Positions 41,715-50,737 of a DNA stretch of 64,000 bases are shown here, in pieces; the stretch's first letter is position 1, and each line of letters opens with the position of its first letter. Made by a program: the position numbers and the translations under genes. The notes beneath the pieces are model-generated. The model did not search any database and was not told the DNA's origin. It worked only from the letters and a program-made list of their open reading frames with translations. This DNA is from Anaeroplasmataceae bacterium (GTDB taxonomy: Bacteria > Bacillota_I > Bacilli_A > Acholeplasmatales > JAEDCM01): contig JAEDCM010000001.1 in assembly GCA_016294165.1 (NCBI GenBank), positions 1 to 64,000 on the forward strand, given 5' to 3'.

Positions 41715-43367
41715 ATGAATTACTTAGAAAAATATAATTTATGGTTAAATTACAAAAATTTAGATCCTTCATTGAAAGAAGAGATGCTAAACATGACTGA
41801 AAAAGAAAAGGAAGAAGCTTTTACTAATGATTTAGAATTTGGAACTGGTGGTATGCGTGGTATTTTAGGTGCAGGTACTAATCGTTTAAACAAATATATC
41901 ATTAAAAAAGCGACATATGGATTTGGAGAGTATTTATTAGGACAAAACCCTAAAGCTAGCTGTGTTATTGCTCATGATAATCGTCATATGTCAAAGGAAT
42001 TTGCTTTAGAAACTGCCAAGGTTTTAGCAAGCATGGGAATCGTTGCTTATTTATCAAATGATTTAAGACCAACACCATTTTTATCATTTGCGACTAGAAA
42101 GCTAGGAGCTACAGGTGGAATCATGATAACAGCAAGTCATAATCCAAAGGAATATAATGGTTATAAGATTTATGATGCAGATGGATGCCAATTAACTCCA
42201 AAATACGCAGATATGGTTATTGATAACATCAATAAAATTAATGATTATTTTGAAATTAGAACTGAAAAAAATCAAGAATTGATTAAATATATTGATGAAG
42301 ATGTGGATAATGCCTATGTAGAAATGGTAAAAAATGTCAGCATCAATAATGTTAAAAAGGATTTAAAGATTGTTTATACACCATTGCATGGTACAGGAAG
42401 TGTTTTTGGACCAAGAATTTTAACTGAAGAGGGATATGATATTCATTGTGTTGAAGCACAAATGGTGCACGATCCTAATTTTTCAAGTGTTAAGAGCGCT
42501 AATCCAGAGGAAGCTGATGCCTTCATTGAATCAATCAATTTAGGGAATAAAATTGGAGCTGATTTATTATTAGCAACTGACCCTGATGCTGATAGAGTAG
42601 GAATTGCGGTTAAGCACAATGGCGAATATGTTTTATTAAATGGAAATCAGACCGCTTCAATTGTTTTAAATTATATTTTAAGCACAAGCAAAAAACTTCC
42701 TGAAAACGGATATGTTTTCACAACAAATGTTTCATCAAGCCTTCCAGTTGCGATTGCTAAAAAATATAATATGAATGTTAATATTGTTTTAACAGGATTT
42801 AAGTTTATTGGTGAAAAGGCTAAGGAAATTGAAGGAAAAGGTACATATGTATTTGGATTTGAAGAATCATATGGATGCTTATTAAGTGATGAAGTAAGAG
42901 ATAAGGATGCAATGCAAGCTTGTTTGATTATTGCGGAAGCTGCTTGCTATTATAAGGAGCAAGGAAAGTCTTTAGTTGATGCCCTAAATGATATTTTTGA
43001 AGAATATGGATATTATAAAGAAGGTTTAGTCAATATTTCATTAAAAGGACTAGAAGGAAGCAAAAAGATTAATGAAATTATGAATTTCTTTAGAACAAAT
43101 GATATCAATGTTAAAGGAATTGTAACTAAAGAGGATTATAAGCTTCAAGAAGCATATACTAATGGTGAAACATCTAAAATTGATTTGCCAAAATCAAATG
43201 TAATTAAGTATATTTTAGATGATGATTCATGGTTTGTTTTAAGACCAAGTGGTACAGAACCAAAATTAAAGGTTTACTTTGGTGTTAAAGGAAACACAAA
43301 TAAAATGTGTGAAGATCGCTTTGTTTCACTAAAAGCGGAAGTTATGAATATTGTTAATGAGATTTAG
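41715..43367 (+). CDS. Phosphoglucomutase / phosphomannomutase
   Basis: A 550-aa alpha-D-phosphohexomutase. The active-site phosphoserine is in TASHNPKEYNG, the metal loop is DPDADRVG, the sugar loop GFEESYG and the phosphate site RPSGTEPK. It interconverts hexose 1- and 6-phosphates for glycogen/cell-wall precursors; it would supply glucose 1-phosphate to GalU at 51 kb. The length and N-terminal extension match the Bacillus PgcA type. A CGGAGGG ribosome site precedes the ATG, and pepP follows by 9 bp. Confidence 0.93.
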   Translation: MNYLEKYNLWLNYKNLDPSLKEEMLNMTEKEKEEAFTNDLEFGTGGMRGILGAGTNRLNKYIIKKATYGFGEYLLGQNPKASCVIAHDNRHMSKEFALETAKVLASMGIVAYLSNDLRPTPFLSFATRKLGATGGIMITASHNPKEYNGYKIYDADGCQLTPKYADMVIDNINKINDYFEIRTEKNQELIKYIDEDVDNAYVEMVKNVSINNVKKDLKIVYTPLHGTGSVFGPRILTEEGYDIHCVEAQMVHDPNFSSVKSANPEEADAFIESINLGNKIGADLLLATDPDADRVGIAVKHNGEYVLLNGNQTASIVLNYILSTSKKLPENGYVFTTNVSSSLPVAIAKKYNMNVNIVLTGFKFIGEKAKEIEGKGTYVFGFEESYGCLLSDEVRDKDAMQACLIIAEAACYYKEQGKSLVDALNDIFEEYGYYKEGLVNISLKGLEGSKKINEIMNFFRTNDINVKGIVTKEDYKLQEAYTNGETSKIDLPKSNVIKYILDDDSWFVLRPSGTEPKLKVYFGVKGNTNKMCEDRFVSLKAEVMNIVNEI

Positions 43368-43376
43368 GAGAGTTTT

Positions 43377-44636
43377 ATGCAACCAGAGATTGTAAGCAGA
43401 AGAAGAAAAAGATATTTAGCGCAAGTTGAAAAATCAGTTACTGTTTTGTTTGCTGGTAGTGCACCTCATAGAACAGGTGACCAAAAATATCCTTTTGAGA
43501 TTAATCGTAATTTCTTTTATTTAACTAATCTTGATCAAGAAAACATGGTCTTAGTGATGATAAAAGGAAAAGCAGCTATCAGAGAAATGCTATTTATTGA
43601 AGAACCAGACCCAGTAATGGCATTATGGGTTGGAGATGTTATGTCTAAGGAAGAGGCTAGCCAAAAAAGTGGTATTGCAGTTGAGGACATTTTATATTTA
43701 AAGGATTTAAATAAGATTTTGTCATCATATTTACAAGTAAGTAGAAATGCTTTATATGGAGAAATTACTAATTGTTACTTAGATCTAGAAAGAAGACAAA
43801 TGGATGATGTCCCTCTTGATGGTAATCGTTTTGCCTATAAAATAAGAGATAATTATCCACATGTAAATATTCATACTTGTTATAATATTTTAGCAAATAT
43901 GCGTCTATATAAGGATAAATCTGAGGTTGAGGAAATTTCTAAAGCTATTGCTATTACAAATAAGGCCATTTTAAAAATGATGGACGAATCACATGCTGAT
44001 ATTTATGAATATGAGCTAGAGAGCCATTTTGATCAAGTTTTAAAGGCTAATAATACGACTGTTTCTTTCAAGAGTATTGCGGCAGGTGGAAAGAATGCCA
44101 CTATTCTTCATTATGAGGATAATAATTGTTTAATTAAAGATAATGAATTAGCTTTATTTGATGTTGGATGCTTATCAAATCATTATGCATCAGATATCAC
44201 AAGAACTTTTCCAGTAAATGGTAAATTTACTCCTCGTCAAAAGGAAATCTATGAAATTGTTTTAGAGGCAAATAAAAAATCAATTGAATTTCTAAAACCA
44301 GGTGTCACTTGGCAAGAATTCCATGAATATGGTAAAAAAATCTTAACGGATGGATTATTAAGAATTGGTAAGATAAAGGATCCAAAGGAAATTGGTAAGT
44401 ATTATTATCATTCATTAGGTCATTCATTAGGATTAGATGTCCATGATGTTGGACATTTAGAAGAACCTATTAGAGAAGGAATTGTTGTTACTGTTGAACC
44501 GGGGCTATATCTTGCGGATGAAAAAATTGGAATTAGAATTGAGGATGACATTCTAATCACTGAGGATGGTAGAATTAATTTAAGCAAGGATATCATTAAA
44601 GAAGTTAGTGATATTGAAAAATATATGAGTAAATAA
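43377..44636 (+). CDS. pepP: Xaa-Pro aminopeptidase (M24B)
   Basis: A 419-aa metallopeptidase with an N-terminal AMP_N domain (about 1-130) and a pita-bread catalytic domain. Metal ligands are in FDVGC...ASDITRTFPV (two Asp), HSLGHSLGLDVHD (His) and VTVEPGLY and GIRIEDD (two Glu). It removes N-terminal residues ahead of proline. It lies 9 bp after the phosphohexomutase gene and is probably cotranscribed. Confidence 0.92.
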   Translation: MQPEIVSRRRKRYLAQVEKSVTVLFAGSAPHRTGDQKYPFEINRNFFYLTNLDQENMVLVMIKGKAAIREMLFIEEPDPVMALWVGDVMSKEEASQKSGIAVEDILYLKDLNKILSSYLQVSRNALYGEITNCYLDLERRQMDDVPLDGNRFAYKIRDNYPHVNIHTCYNILANMRLYKDKSEVEEISKAIAITNKAILKMMDESHADIYEYELESHFDQVLKANNTTVSFKSIAAGGKNATILHYEDNNCLIKDNELALFDVGCLSNHYASDITRTFPVNGKFTPRQKEIYEIVLEANKKSIEFLKPGVTWQEFHEYGKKILTDGLLRIGKIKDPKEIGKYYYHSLGHSLGLDVHDVGHLEEPIREGIVVTVEPGLYLADEKIGIRIEDDILITEDGRINLSKDIIKEVSDIEKYMSK

Positions 44637-44657
44637 GCACATTATTGTGCTTATTTC
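44635..44657 (+). terminator. Terminator
   Basis: AAGCAC / GTGCTT hairpin directly at the pepP stop codon, short T-rich tail; moderate strength. Confidence 0.65.
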
Positions 44658-44676
44658 CATAAAATGAGGTGTTTTT

Positions 44677-45498
44677 ATGCGTTTGGCAACTTATAAATAT
44701 GAAAATAATGAGTATGTTGGAATAATTGAAGAAGATCGAATTTATCAATTAGAAAATCAGGATATGATGGATGTAATTATTAATGGAATAAAGAAAACTG
44801 ATATAAAAATTGATTTGGATGATGTAGATTTATTAGCTCCGATTAAATATCCAAAACAGGATGTTATTTGTTTAGGACTTAATTATCTTGAGCATGCTAA
44901 GGAGTCCGCAAAATTTAAAAATGAGCAGTTTGAAAAAAGAGCTGATGCAGTTTATTTTTCTAAAAGGGTAAATGAAGCAACAGGCCCAAATGCTGGAATT
45001 AATGCCCATCGCGACATTTGTGATTCCTTAGATTATGAGGTAGAGCTTGCGGTTATTATCGGTAAGGATTGTCTTAACGTAAGTGAAACTGATGCCCTAG
45101 ATTATGTTTTTGGATATACAATTCTAAACGATTTTTCAGCTAGAAATATTCAAAATAAGCATAAGCAATGGTATTTTGGAAAGAGTTTAGATGGATTTAC
45201 TGCTATGGGACCCGCTATCCTAACCATGGATGAGCTTGATGAAATAGAATTAGATATTAAATCATATGTTAATGGTGAATTAAGGCAAAGCTCTAATACT
45301 AAAAATATGATTTTTGATATTCCATTTGTCATAAGTGAACTTTCAAAAGGGATGACCTTAAAAGCTGGTACAATCATTTCAACTGGGACTCCAAGTGGTG
45401 TTGGAATGGGATTTAATCCACCTAAGTTTTTAAAAAAAGGTGATGTCGTAACTTGTGTTATTGAAAGAATTGGGGTTTTAGAAAATACTATTTTATAA
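44677..45498 (+). CDS. Fumarylacetoacetate hydrolase family protein
   Basis: A 273-aa FAH-fold enzyme. Metal ligands are visible in DYEVELAVIIGK (E-x-E) after LGLNYLEHAKE, and NDFSARNIQ, GKSLDGFTAMGP and STGTPSGVG are conserved. Members act as hydratases, isomerases or decarboxylases on oxo-acids, including acylpyruvate or oxaloacetate decarboxylation. No aromatic-degradation genes accompany it, so the substrate is open. It carries an N-terminal domain (about 1-60) typical of the FAHD-type group. Confidence 0.88.
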   Translation: MRLATYKYENNEYVGIIEEDRIYQLENQDMMDVIINGIKKTDIKIDLDDVDLLAPIKYPKQDVICLGLNYLEHAKESAKFKNEQFEKRADAVYFSKRVNEATGPNAGINAHRDICDSLDYEVELAVIIGKDCLNVSETDALDYVFGYTILNDFSARNIQNKHKQWYFGKSLDGFTAMGPAILTMDELDEIELDIKSYVNGELRQSSNTKNMIFDIPFVISELSKGMTLKAGTIISTGTPSGVGMGFNPPKFLKKGDVVTCVIERIGVLENTIL

Positions 45499-45505
45499 AA
45501 AATAT

Positions 45506-45548
45506 GCTTGTAAACATGTGTTCATGTTTATGAGCTTTTTTTTATTTT
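45506..45548 (+). terminator. Terminator
   Basis: A 13-bp stem (GCTTGTAAACATG / CATGTTTATGAGC with two G-U pairs) followed by T8. Confidence 0.9.
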
Positions 45549-45599
45549 TTTAAGCAAAATATTGTTTTAATTTTGAAATATTAAAATGGAGGGATTTAA

Positions 45600-46229
45600 A
45601 TGAAAAGGTTTATATTGTGTAGTTTAATTATTTTATCGTATTTTTTAGCTTTTTCATCGGTAAAAGCTGATTCTGATTACGAATCGTTTCAAGAAATAGA
45701 GATGATTGGGGATGGTTGCTTTTTAGAAGATTTTACTGATGATGATTATAAGGAGTATTATAAAAAAGTTAAAAAAAGAAAAGCTTATGGTTGGAATGTT
45801 TATTATGTTAATAAGAATGTAAAGGTTAGATATGTAGTTACAACACATTTTTCATTTTATAACGATGGTGATACACCGATTGTATATGAGGCAAACTTTA
45901 AAGAGGAAAAATCATCAAAAAGAAGTATTCAAGCTACAGGAAGCATTGATATGGAAAAGACTAAATCAACAAAAAAATTTAAAGGTGGTTTAGATGCTAA
46001 GCTTAAGCTTGAATATTCTAAAACGGATACTATTATCACTACAAGTGCATGGAATGTGAAATGCAGTGTTGATCCTGGGACTATTTTAGTCATTTATACT
46101 CATGGTGAAGGAAAAATCAGCAATGGTGTCGCTACTAAGTATATTGGTTTTGTTAATGTAACTAAGGGTGGTTTTGAAATATTTGTGGCCACAACCCAAA
46201 CTTACCGAATGGAGAAGATAAAAATATGA
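45600..46229 (+). CDS. Secreted beta-rich protein of unknown function (cassette gene 1)
   Basis: A 209-aa protein with a signal peptide cleaved after about residue 24 (SSVKA). The mature part is acidic at first, then a long series of beta strands rich in Ser, Thr and Lys (for example ATGSIDMEKTKSTKKFKGG, then VDPGTILVIYTHGEG). The alternating pattern recalls aerolysin/ETX-type or other secreted beta-sheet modules, but this is not a firm match. It begins a run of four genes that all overlap by a few bases and end with an ABC ATPase and permease. It may be exported, or sensed, by them. Confidence 0.7.
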   Translation: MKRFILCSLIILSYFLAFSSVKADSDYESFQEIEMIGDGCFLEDFTDDDYKEYYKKVKKRKAYGWNVYYVNKNVKVRYVVTTHFSFYNDGDTPIVYEANFKEEKSSKRSIQATGSIDMEKTKSTKKFKGGLDAKLKLEYSKTDTIITTSAWNVKCSVDPGTILVIYTHGEGKISNGVATKYIGFVNVTKGGFEIFVATTQTYRMEKIKI

Positions 46230-47116
46230 AAAAACTTGTTGTAATGGTTATTGCTTTTAGTGTGTTTTTGATTGGTTTTGCCTTATTACTTAATACCGAA
46301 AAAAATCATAGTATTAATAAGGTAATATCCATTAAGGAAACCCATAATTATATTAGTTATGATGATGGCAAAAGCATCAATCAATATTTGTATTTTTCAA
46401 ATGAAAATAAATATGCTAGAAAGGATTTAATTGAAGAAATTAGTTTTACTGATAAAAACGAACAAAAAAAGATTTCTCTAGATGTCTTAGATATCCAAAA
46501 TACCGAATATAGCTATATGGTTGATAATCATAAGTACACTTGTTATAAATATGAATTATTATTACCAGATTTAAGAGTTAATATAAGCATTGATGAGGCT
46601 TATTTAAGAATTGTGTCTAATGGAGATGTTTTAAAGGTGGAAATTGGGAGCTTAAGCATCAGATCAAATAAAATGCTTTCCCTTGGTGACCATCTTTCAA
46701 TTAATATGCTTGAAGGAAGGATTGTAGATTATCCTTTTGAGACTTTAGGATGCATTGATATTAAAATTGAGAATAAAGCAAATAGCACAGTGATTATCAA
46801 AGATATATATATCGATAATGATGTTTATATTGATTGTGATTTGATAGACTCAAACATTAATTTGAATGATTATCATATCTTTAGTGAATTAGATAAGGAC
46901 TTCAATGAGATAATGATGTATTCATATCAAAATTTAGAATTACAATTACCGTTAAAATATAATAAAATTAAGCGTTTAAAAGCATCATATATTTTAATTT
47001 ACTATGAGATTAATGGACAATCTTATGTTCATGTGCAGGATACCTTTAATTTTTTTGATAATAATTATAAAATTCCAGAGCTAAGTGAGGTAATATACGT
47101 TAATGAATATCGTTGA
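46226..47116 (+). CDS. Membrane-anchored extracytoplasmic protein of unknown function (cassette gene 2)
   Basis: A 296-aa protein with one N-terminal transmembrane anchor (about residues 4-22) and a large extracellular beta-rich domain without Cys-based or catalytic motifs that I recognise. It overlaps the secreted-protein gene by 4 bp and the ABC ATPase gene by 14 bp. Position suggests an accessory or immunity-like component of the ABC system. No family assigned. Confidence 0.7.
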   Translation: MKKLVVMVIAFSVFLIGFALLLNTEKNHSINKVISIKETHNYISYDDGKSINQYLYFSNENKYARKDLIEEISFTDKNEQKKISLDVLDIQNTEYSYMVDNHKYTCYKYELLLPDLRVNISIDEAYLRIVSNGDVLKVEIGSLSIRSNKMLSLGDHLSINMLEGRIVDYPFETLGCIDIKIENKANSTVIIKDIYIDNDVYIDCDLIDSNINLNDYHIFSELDKDFNEIMMYSYQNLELQLPLKYNKIKRLKASYILIYYEINGQSYVHVQDTFNFFDNNYKIPELSEVIYVNEYR

Positions 47117-47699
47117 GATTAAGAATCTAACCTTTTATTACGGAAGAAAAAAGGCTTTAGATAATGTTAGCCTTAATATAAAAAAAGGAAGTTTAAATCT
47201 ATTTATTGGACATAATGGAAGTGGAAAATCAACAACGATAAAAATTATTCTTGGCTTCTTAAAACTCAAAAAAAAGGATAAAAACAAGGTTTTAGTTAAA
47301 ACTAAAAGCATCAGTTATATTGAGGAAAAAACAAAATTACCAAATCATCTTAGGGTTTATGAGTTTTTAGATGATTTAAAGAAACTTAGTATATCGATTT
47401 GTGATTATGATTATTATGCCAAATGTTTGGATTTAAAGTTAAATGAGTATATAGGTAATTTGAGTAAGGGAAATAGACAAAAGGTGGCATTAGTACAGCT
47501 ACTGATGGGGGATGAGGACATTTTAATTTTAGATGAGCCAACAAATGGTTTAGATGATATTCATATTAAAATGCTGGTTAAACTTTTAAAGGCAAAAAAG
47601 GATGAAGGAAAAACAATAATTATTTCCACGCATTATAAAGAATTATTTAACTCAATTAATCATGAGGAATTTTGTTTTAATGAGGGAAGAGTAAAATGA
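47103..47699 (+). CDS. ABC transporter ATP-binding protein (cassette gene 3)
   Basis: A compact 198-aa ATPase. Walker A is GHNGSGKST, the signature LSKGNRQKVAL (in place of LSGGQ), Walker B ILILDEPTNG, and the H-loop is in IISTHYKE. The shortness and the LSKGNRQ signature fit the ABC-2/bacitracin-type exporter class. It overlaps both neighbours and pairs with the permease that follows. Confidence 0.93.
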   Translation: MNIVEIKNLTFYYGRKKALDNVSLNIKKGSLNLFIGHNGSGKSTTIKIILGFLKLKKKDKNKVLVKTKSISYIEEKTKLPNHLRVYEFLDDLKKLSISICDYDYYAKCLDLKLNEYIGNLSKGNRQKVALVQLLMGDEDILILDEPTNGLDDIHIKMLVKLLKAKKDEGKTIIISTHYKELFNSINHEEFCFNEGRVK

Positions 47700-48400
47700 T
47701 TATCACTAATTTGCGACTTTTATTGAATAAAAAGCTTGTATATATTTTATTAGTTGTTTTATTATTAGAACTTATATTATTTGTGTTTAATTCTCAGGCG
47801 TTTTCTAGTAACGATAGTAAAATTTTATATCATGAAAAATATTATGCAAGTTACACGTATAATTGTTTGAATTTTTTATCATTTATTATTGCTTTTTTGT
47901 CTATTTTTATCGCGTCAGGTACTAAGAATTATGATGTTTTCTTTTTAACAAGAAGAAAAAGAGAGTATGTAATATTATCAAGATTAATATCTTTATATAT
48001 CATTTTATTTTTGTTTGTTTTAATAACATTTGCCTTGTTTATTTTTGTGCCGAATCTTTTAATGCCTTATTTTATCATCGGTCATGAATTATATTTAAGT
48101 TTTATATACATTTATATTCAAGGAATCTTCTTAATTACATTAACAGCTTTAATGATTGAATTTTTTGAAACTTATTTTGTTGGGTTTTTAATAATTGTTT
48201 TATATTGGGTTATAAAAATACTTATTACTGATAATCCTAAAAGTAAAGCTATTAATTTTTTAATAGCATTTCCGATGACTTTTATGAATAAGAAAGGATT
48301 TGTTTCCTTAACAAATGGATTATTTATTAATATTTTTTCTTCATTAGTATATTTAGCATTAATCGTTTTATTTTATTGTAAAAAAAATATCAAAAATTGA
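47696..48400 (+). CDS. ABC-2-like permease (cassette gene 4)
   Basis: A 234-aa membrane protein with six predicted hydrophobic segments and no soluble domain, the usual plan of a small ABC-2 half permease. It starts within the ATPase gene (ATGA) and ends the cassette. The substrate is unknown; the first gene of the cassette, or a peptide or lipid, are candidates. Confidence 0.8.
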   Translation: MIITNLRLLLNKKLVYILLVVLLLELILFVFNSQAFSSNDSKILYHEKYYASYTYNCLNFLSFIIAFLSIFIASGTKNYDVFFLTRRKREYVILSRLISLYIILFLFVLITFALFIFVPNLLMPYFIIGHELYLSFIYIYIQGIFLITLTALMIEFFETYFVGFLIIVLYWVIKILITDNPKSKAINFLIAFPMTFMNKKGFVSLTNGLFINIFSSLVYLALIVLFYCKKNIKN

Positions 48401-48458
48401 TATGTTGTGGTAAAATATATGTATAAATGTTAGAAAATTACGAATGGAGGTGGCTTAA

Positions 48459-49178
48459 ATGAATCTATATTTTGTTGGATTAATCGATATAATCCTAATA
48501 GCATTACTGATAGTAATGATTATTTTTGGATACAAGAGTGGATTTTTAAAGAGAGCAATGGGAATTGTTAGTGGACTTATTGGGACAATTATTTCCTTCT
48601 TTTTAGCCAAACCATTCGGTAAATTTTTATATCACCATGTTGATTTTATTAGAAAAGGAGTATATTACAAGATACTTCCAGTTGTCGATAAAAAGATCAG
48701 TAAATTTAGTGGAGAACCATTAGATACGGCTGTAGATAGCTTAGGCTTACCGGATTTTATTGATAAAATAATTGTTGATTGGGTAGGCGAAAAATTAGTT
48801 GATGAAAACACAGTTATTAATATTACTACTTCATTAACTAAGGTAGCATTAATCATGATTGGATTTCTAATATTATTTATTTTATTTTCAATCGGTCTTA
48901 AAATTTTAAAGGCCGTTGTAGAATCATTAAGAGAACATTCAGAGACTGTATACTTCTTAGATGGTTTATTAGGAATTGTTTTTAATGTTTTAATTTATTT
49001 AATTTTTGTATATGTTGCACTTATTGGGCTTTCAACTCTATTATCATTTACTGGTACATCTAGTGGATTTGGAGCCTTTATAGCTCGCGATATGCAGCTT
49101 AATAATAATAATTTTAGAATATCTAAGTATCTATATGAGTATAATATTCTTGGAAATATCTTTAAAATGTTTTTTTAG
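48459..49178 (+). CDS. CvpA-family membrane protein
   Basis: A 239-aa protein with the CvpA family start (FVGLIDIILIALLIVMIIFGYKSGF) and about four transmembrane segments, with an insert between the second and third. CvpA proteins are linked to colicin V production and cell-envelope processes in Proteobacteria; in Bacillota their role is unclear (YshB type). A GGAGGTGG ribosome site precedes the ATG. The infC operon follows with its own promoter. Confidence 0.85.
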   Translation: MNLYFVGLIDIILIALLIVMIIFGYKSGFLKRAMGIVSGLIGTIISFFLAKPFGKFLYHHVDFIRKGVYYKILPVVDKKISKFSGEPLDTAVDSLGLPDFIDKIIVDWVGEKLVDENTVINITTSLTKVALIMIGFLILFILFSIGLKILKAVVESLREHSETVYFLDGLLGIVFNVLIYLIFVYVALIGLSTLLSFTGTSSGFGAFIARDMQLNNNNFRISKYLYEYNILGNIFKMFF

Positions 49179-49200
49179 TTAAAAATATTTAAAAAAGTTG

Positions 49201-49229
49201 TTGACAAATGATTATGAATTATATATACT
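49201..49229 (+). promoter_or_regulatory. Promoter of infC-rpmI-rplT
   Basis: TTGACA (49201-49206), 17 bp, TATACT (49224-49229). Confidence 0.8.
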
Positions 49230-49235
49230 AATAGA

Positions 49236-49382
49236 GGAATAAAATAAGAAATGGAAAGAAAAGCGCCGCTTTCACCTGATTACTTAAGTGATAGGTAAAA
49301 AGTCATTTGAATCATAATTGATTTTAATGTGGGCGATATTTTTGTCCACTTTTCTTTTTAAAAAAGCTAAGGGGTGAATGTT
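49236..49382 (+). promoter_or_regulatory. infC leader with attenuator hairpin (L20-leader-like)
   Basis: The roughly 145-nt leader ends in GTGGGC / GTCCAC (49329-49349), a stem followed by TTTTCTTTTT, which forms a terminator before the infC ribosome site. Upstream segments (a GCGCCGC stretch and CACCTGATTACTTAAGTGATAGGT, an imperfect hairpin) could form competing structures. In low-GC Gram-positives this operon is controlled by L20 binding a leader and causing termination; I infer the same here. Confidence 0.6.
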
Positions 49383-49919
49383 ATCAAATCAAGTAAACCT
49401 ATTAAAAACACAGATGAATTAGTAAACGAAAATATTCCGTTTAAGGAATTATTGGTTATCTCTGATACTGGAGAGCAGTTAGGTGTTTTGCCAACTAAAG
49501 AGGCTATAAAAAAAGCTTATGAAAAGGAATTAGATTTAGTTGTAGTTGCGGCAAATGCCAAACCAGCTGTTGCTAAATTTATGGATTATTCTAAATTCCG
49601 TTTTGATCAACAAAAAAAATCAAAGGAATTAAAGAAAAATCAAAAGATTACGCAAGTAAAAGAAATCCGTTTAGGAGCAACAATTCAAAAACATGATTTT
49701 GAAACCAAGGTTCGTAGTGCTCGTAAGTTTATTGAAAACGGAGATAAAGTTAAAGTTTCAATTCGTTTTATGGGTAGAATGATTGTCCATGCCGATTTAG
49801 GGAAGAAAATTATTAACGATTTCGCTGTAAGTATGGCTGATATCGCTATTGTTGAATCTCAACCCAAAATGGAAGGAAAGACATTATACATGATTTTAGC
49901 ACCAAAAATTGAAAAATAA
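49383..49919 (+). CDS. infC: Translation initiation factor IF-3, probable ATC start
   Basis: About 178 aa, with the N-domain (NENIPFKELLVISDTGEQLGVLPTKEA), lysine-rich linker and C-domain (VKEIRLGATIQKHDFETKV). IF-3 checks the start codon in the P site of the 30S subunit. An in-frame GTG at 49374 overlaps the AAGGGGTGA ribosome site itself. The next good candidate is ATC at 49383, 5 nt after that site. infC using AUU/AUC/AUA is a known self-regulation device, because IF-3 rejects such starts when abundant. The start is inferred from spacing and from this precedent. Confidence 0.92.
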   Translation: MKSSKPIKNTDELVNENIPFKELLVISDTGEQLGVLPTKEAIKKAYEKELDLVVVAANAKPAVAKFMDYSKFRFDQQKKSKELKKNQKITQVKEIRLGATIQKHDFETKVRSARKFIENGDKVKVSIRFMGRMIVHADLGKKIINDFAVSMADIAIVESQPKMEGKTLYMILAPKIEK

Positions 49920-49934
49920 GAAGGAGGAGCTTAT

Positions 49935-50123
49935 ATGCCTAAACAAAAAAGCCATCGTGGTTTAGCTAAAAGAATTAAGGTCACTGCAACTGGTAAGGTT
50001 ATGCGTGGTCATGCTTTTACAGGACATTTAAAAGCAAATAAAACAACAAAACAAAATCGTCAATTAAGTGGAGAAACAACTGTTTCTGCAAGCGATATGA
50101 AGAGAATCAAACATTTAATCTAA
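49935..50123 (+). CDS. rpmI: 50S ribosomal protein L35
   Basis: A 62-aa basic protein beginning MPKQKSHRGLAKRIKVTATGK with the HAFTGHLKANKT core of L35. Standard place between infC and rplT, with an AAGGAGGAG ribosome site. Confidence 0.97.
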   Translation: MPKQKSHRGLAKRIKVTATGKVMRGHAFTGHLKANKTTKQNRQLSGETTVSASDMKRIKHLI

Positions 50124-50139
50124 GAAGGAGGTCTAGAAA

Positions 50140-50673
50140 ATGCCAAGAGTTAAAGGTGGATATACCACAAGAAGAAGACGTAAAGCAATTTTAAAATTAG
50201 CCAAAGGTTACTTTGGATCAAAAAGAACATTATATAAAACAGCACATGAACAAGTGATGCGTTCATTATCATATGCTTATAGAGACCGTAAGGTAAACAA
50301 GAGAAACTTTAGAAAATTATGGATTTCACGTATCAATGCTGCATGTAAAGCAAATGATTTCAAGTATTCATTAATGATTAATGGTCTTAAAAAAGCTGGT
50401 GTAGTAGTTAACCGTAAAATGTTAGCTGAATTAGCTATTTTTGAACCAGCTGCATTCACTCAATTAGTTGAGGTTGCTAAAAAAGGGTTAAGCGGAGAAA
50501 TGACTCCTGCTTTAGTTGCCGAAGAAAAAACTGCTGCTAAAGTAGAAGCTAGTGATGCTGTTGATTATGAAGCAATGAAGGTTGCTGATTTAAGAGAAAT
50601 TGCTAAGGATAAAGGTATTAGCGGTTTTTCAACAATGAAAAAAGCTGAATTAATCGAAGCTTTAACAAAATAA
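50140..50673 (+). CDS. rplT: 50S ribosomal protein L20 with C-terminal Rho_N/SAP-like extension
   Basis: Residues 1-117 are a normal L20 (MPRVKGGYTTRRRRKAILK... to the helix ending in FTQLVEVAKKG). Typical L20 ends near 118, but here 60 more residues follow without a frame change: an acidic/Ala linker, then MKVADLREIAKDKGISGFS and KKAELIEAL. That is the helix-loop-helix pattern of the Rho N-terminal/SAP-type nucleic-acid binding domain. L20 is an assembly protein and the repressor of its own operon. The extra domain may add RNA or DNA contact. A terminator follows the extended stop, so the tail is not a read-through artefact. Confidence 0.95.
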   Translation: MPRVKGGYTTRRRRKAILKLAKGYFGSKRTLYKTAHEQVMRSLSYAYRDRKVNKRNFRKLWISRINAACKANDFKYSLMINGLKKAGVVVNRKMLAELAIFEPAAFTQLVEVAKKGLSGEMTPALVAEEKTAAKVEASDAVDYEAMKVADLREIAKDKGISGFSTMKKAELIEALTK

Positions 50674-50680
50674 TTTATTA

Positions 50681-50709
50681 CCTGACAAAATTTGTCAGGT
50701 TTTATTTTT
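50681..50709 (+). terminator. Terminator of the infC operon
   Basis: CCTGACAAA / TTTGTCAGG perfect stem with T-rich tail. Confidence 0.9.
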
Positions 50710-50737
50710 ATATTTAATTTATTTTGCTAAAGAATGT

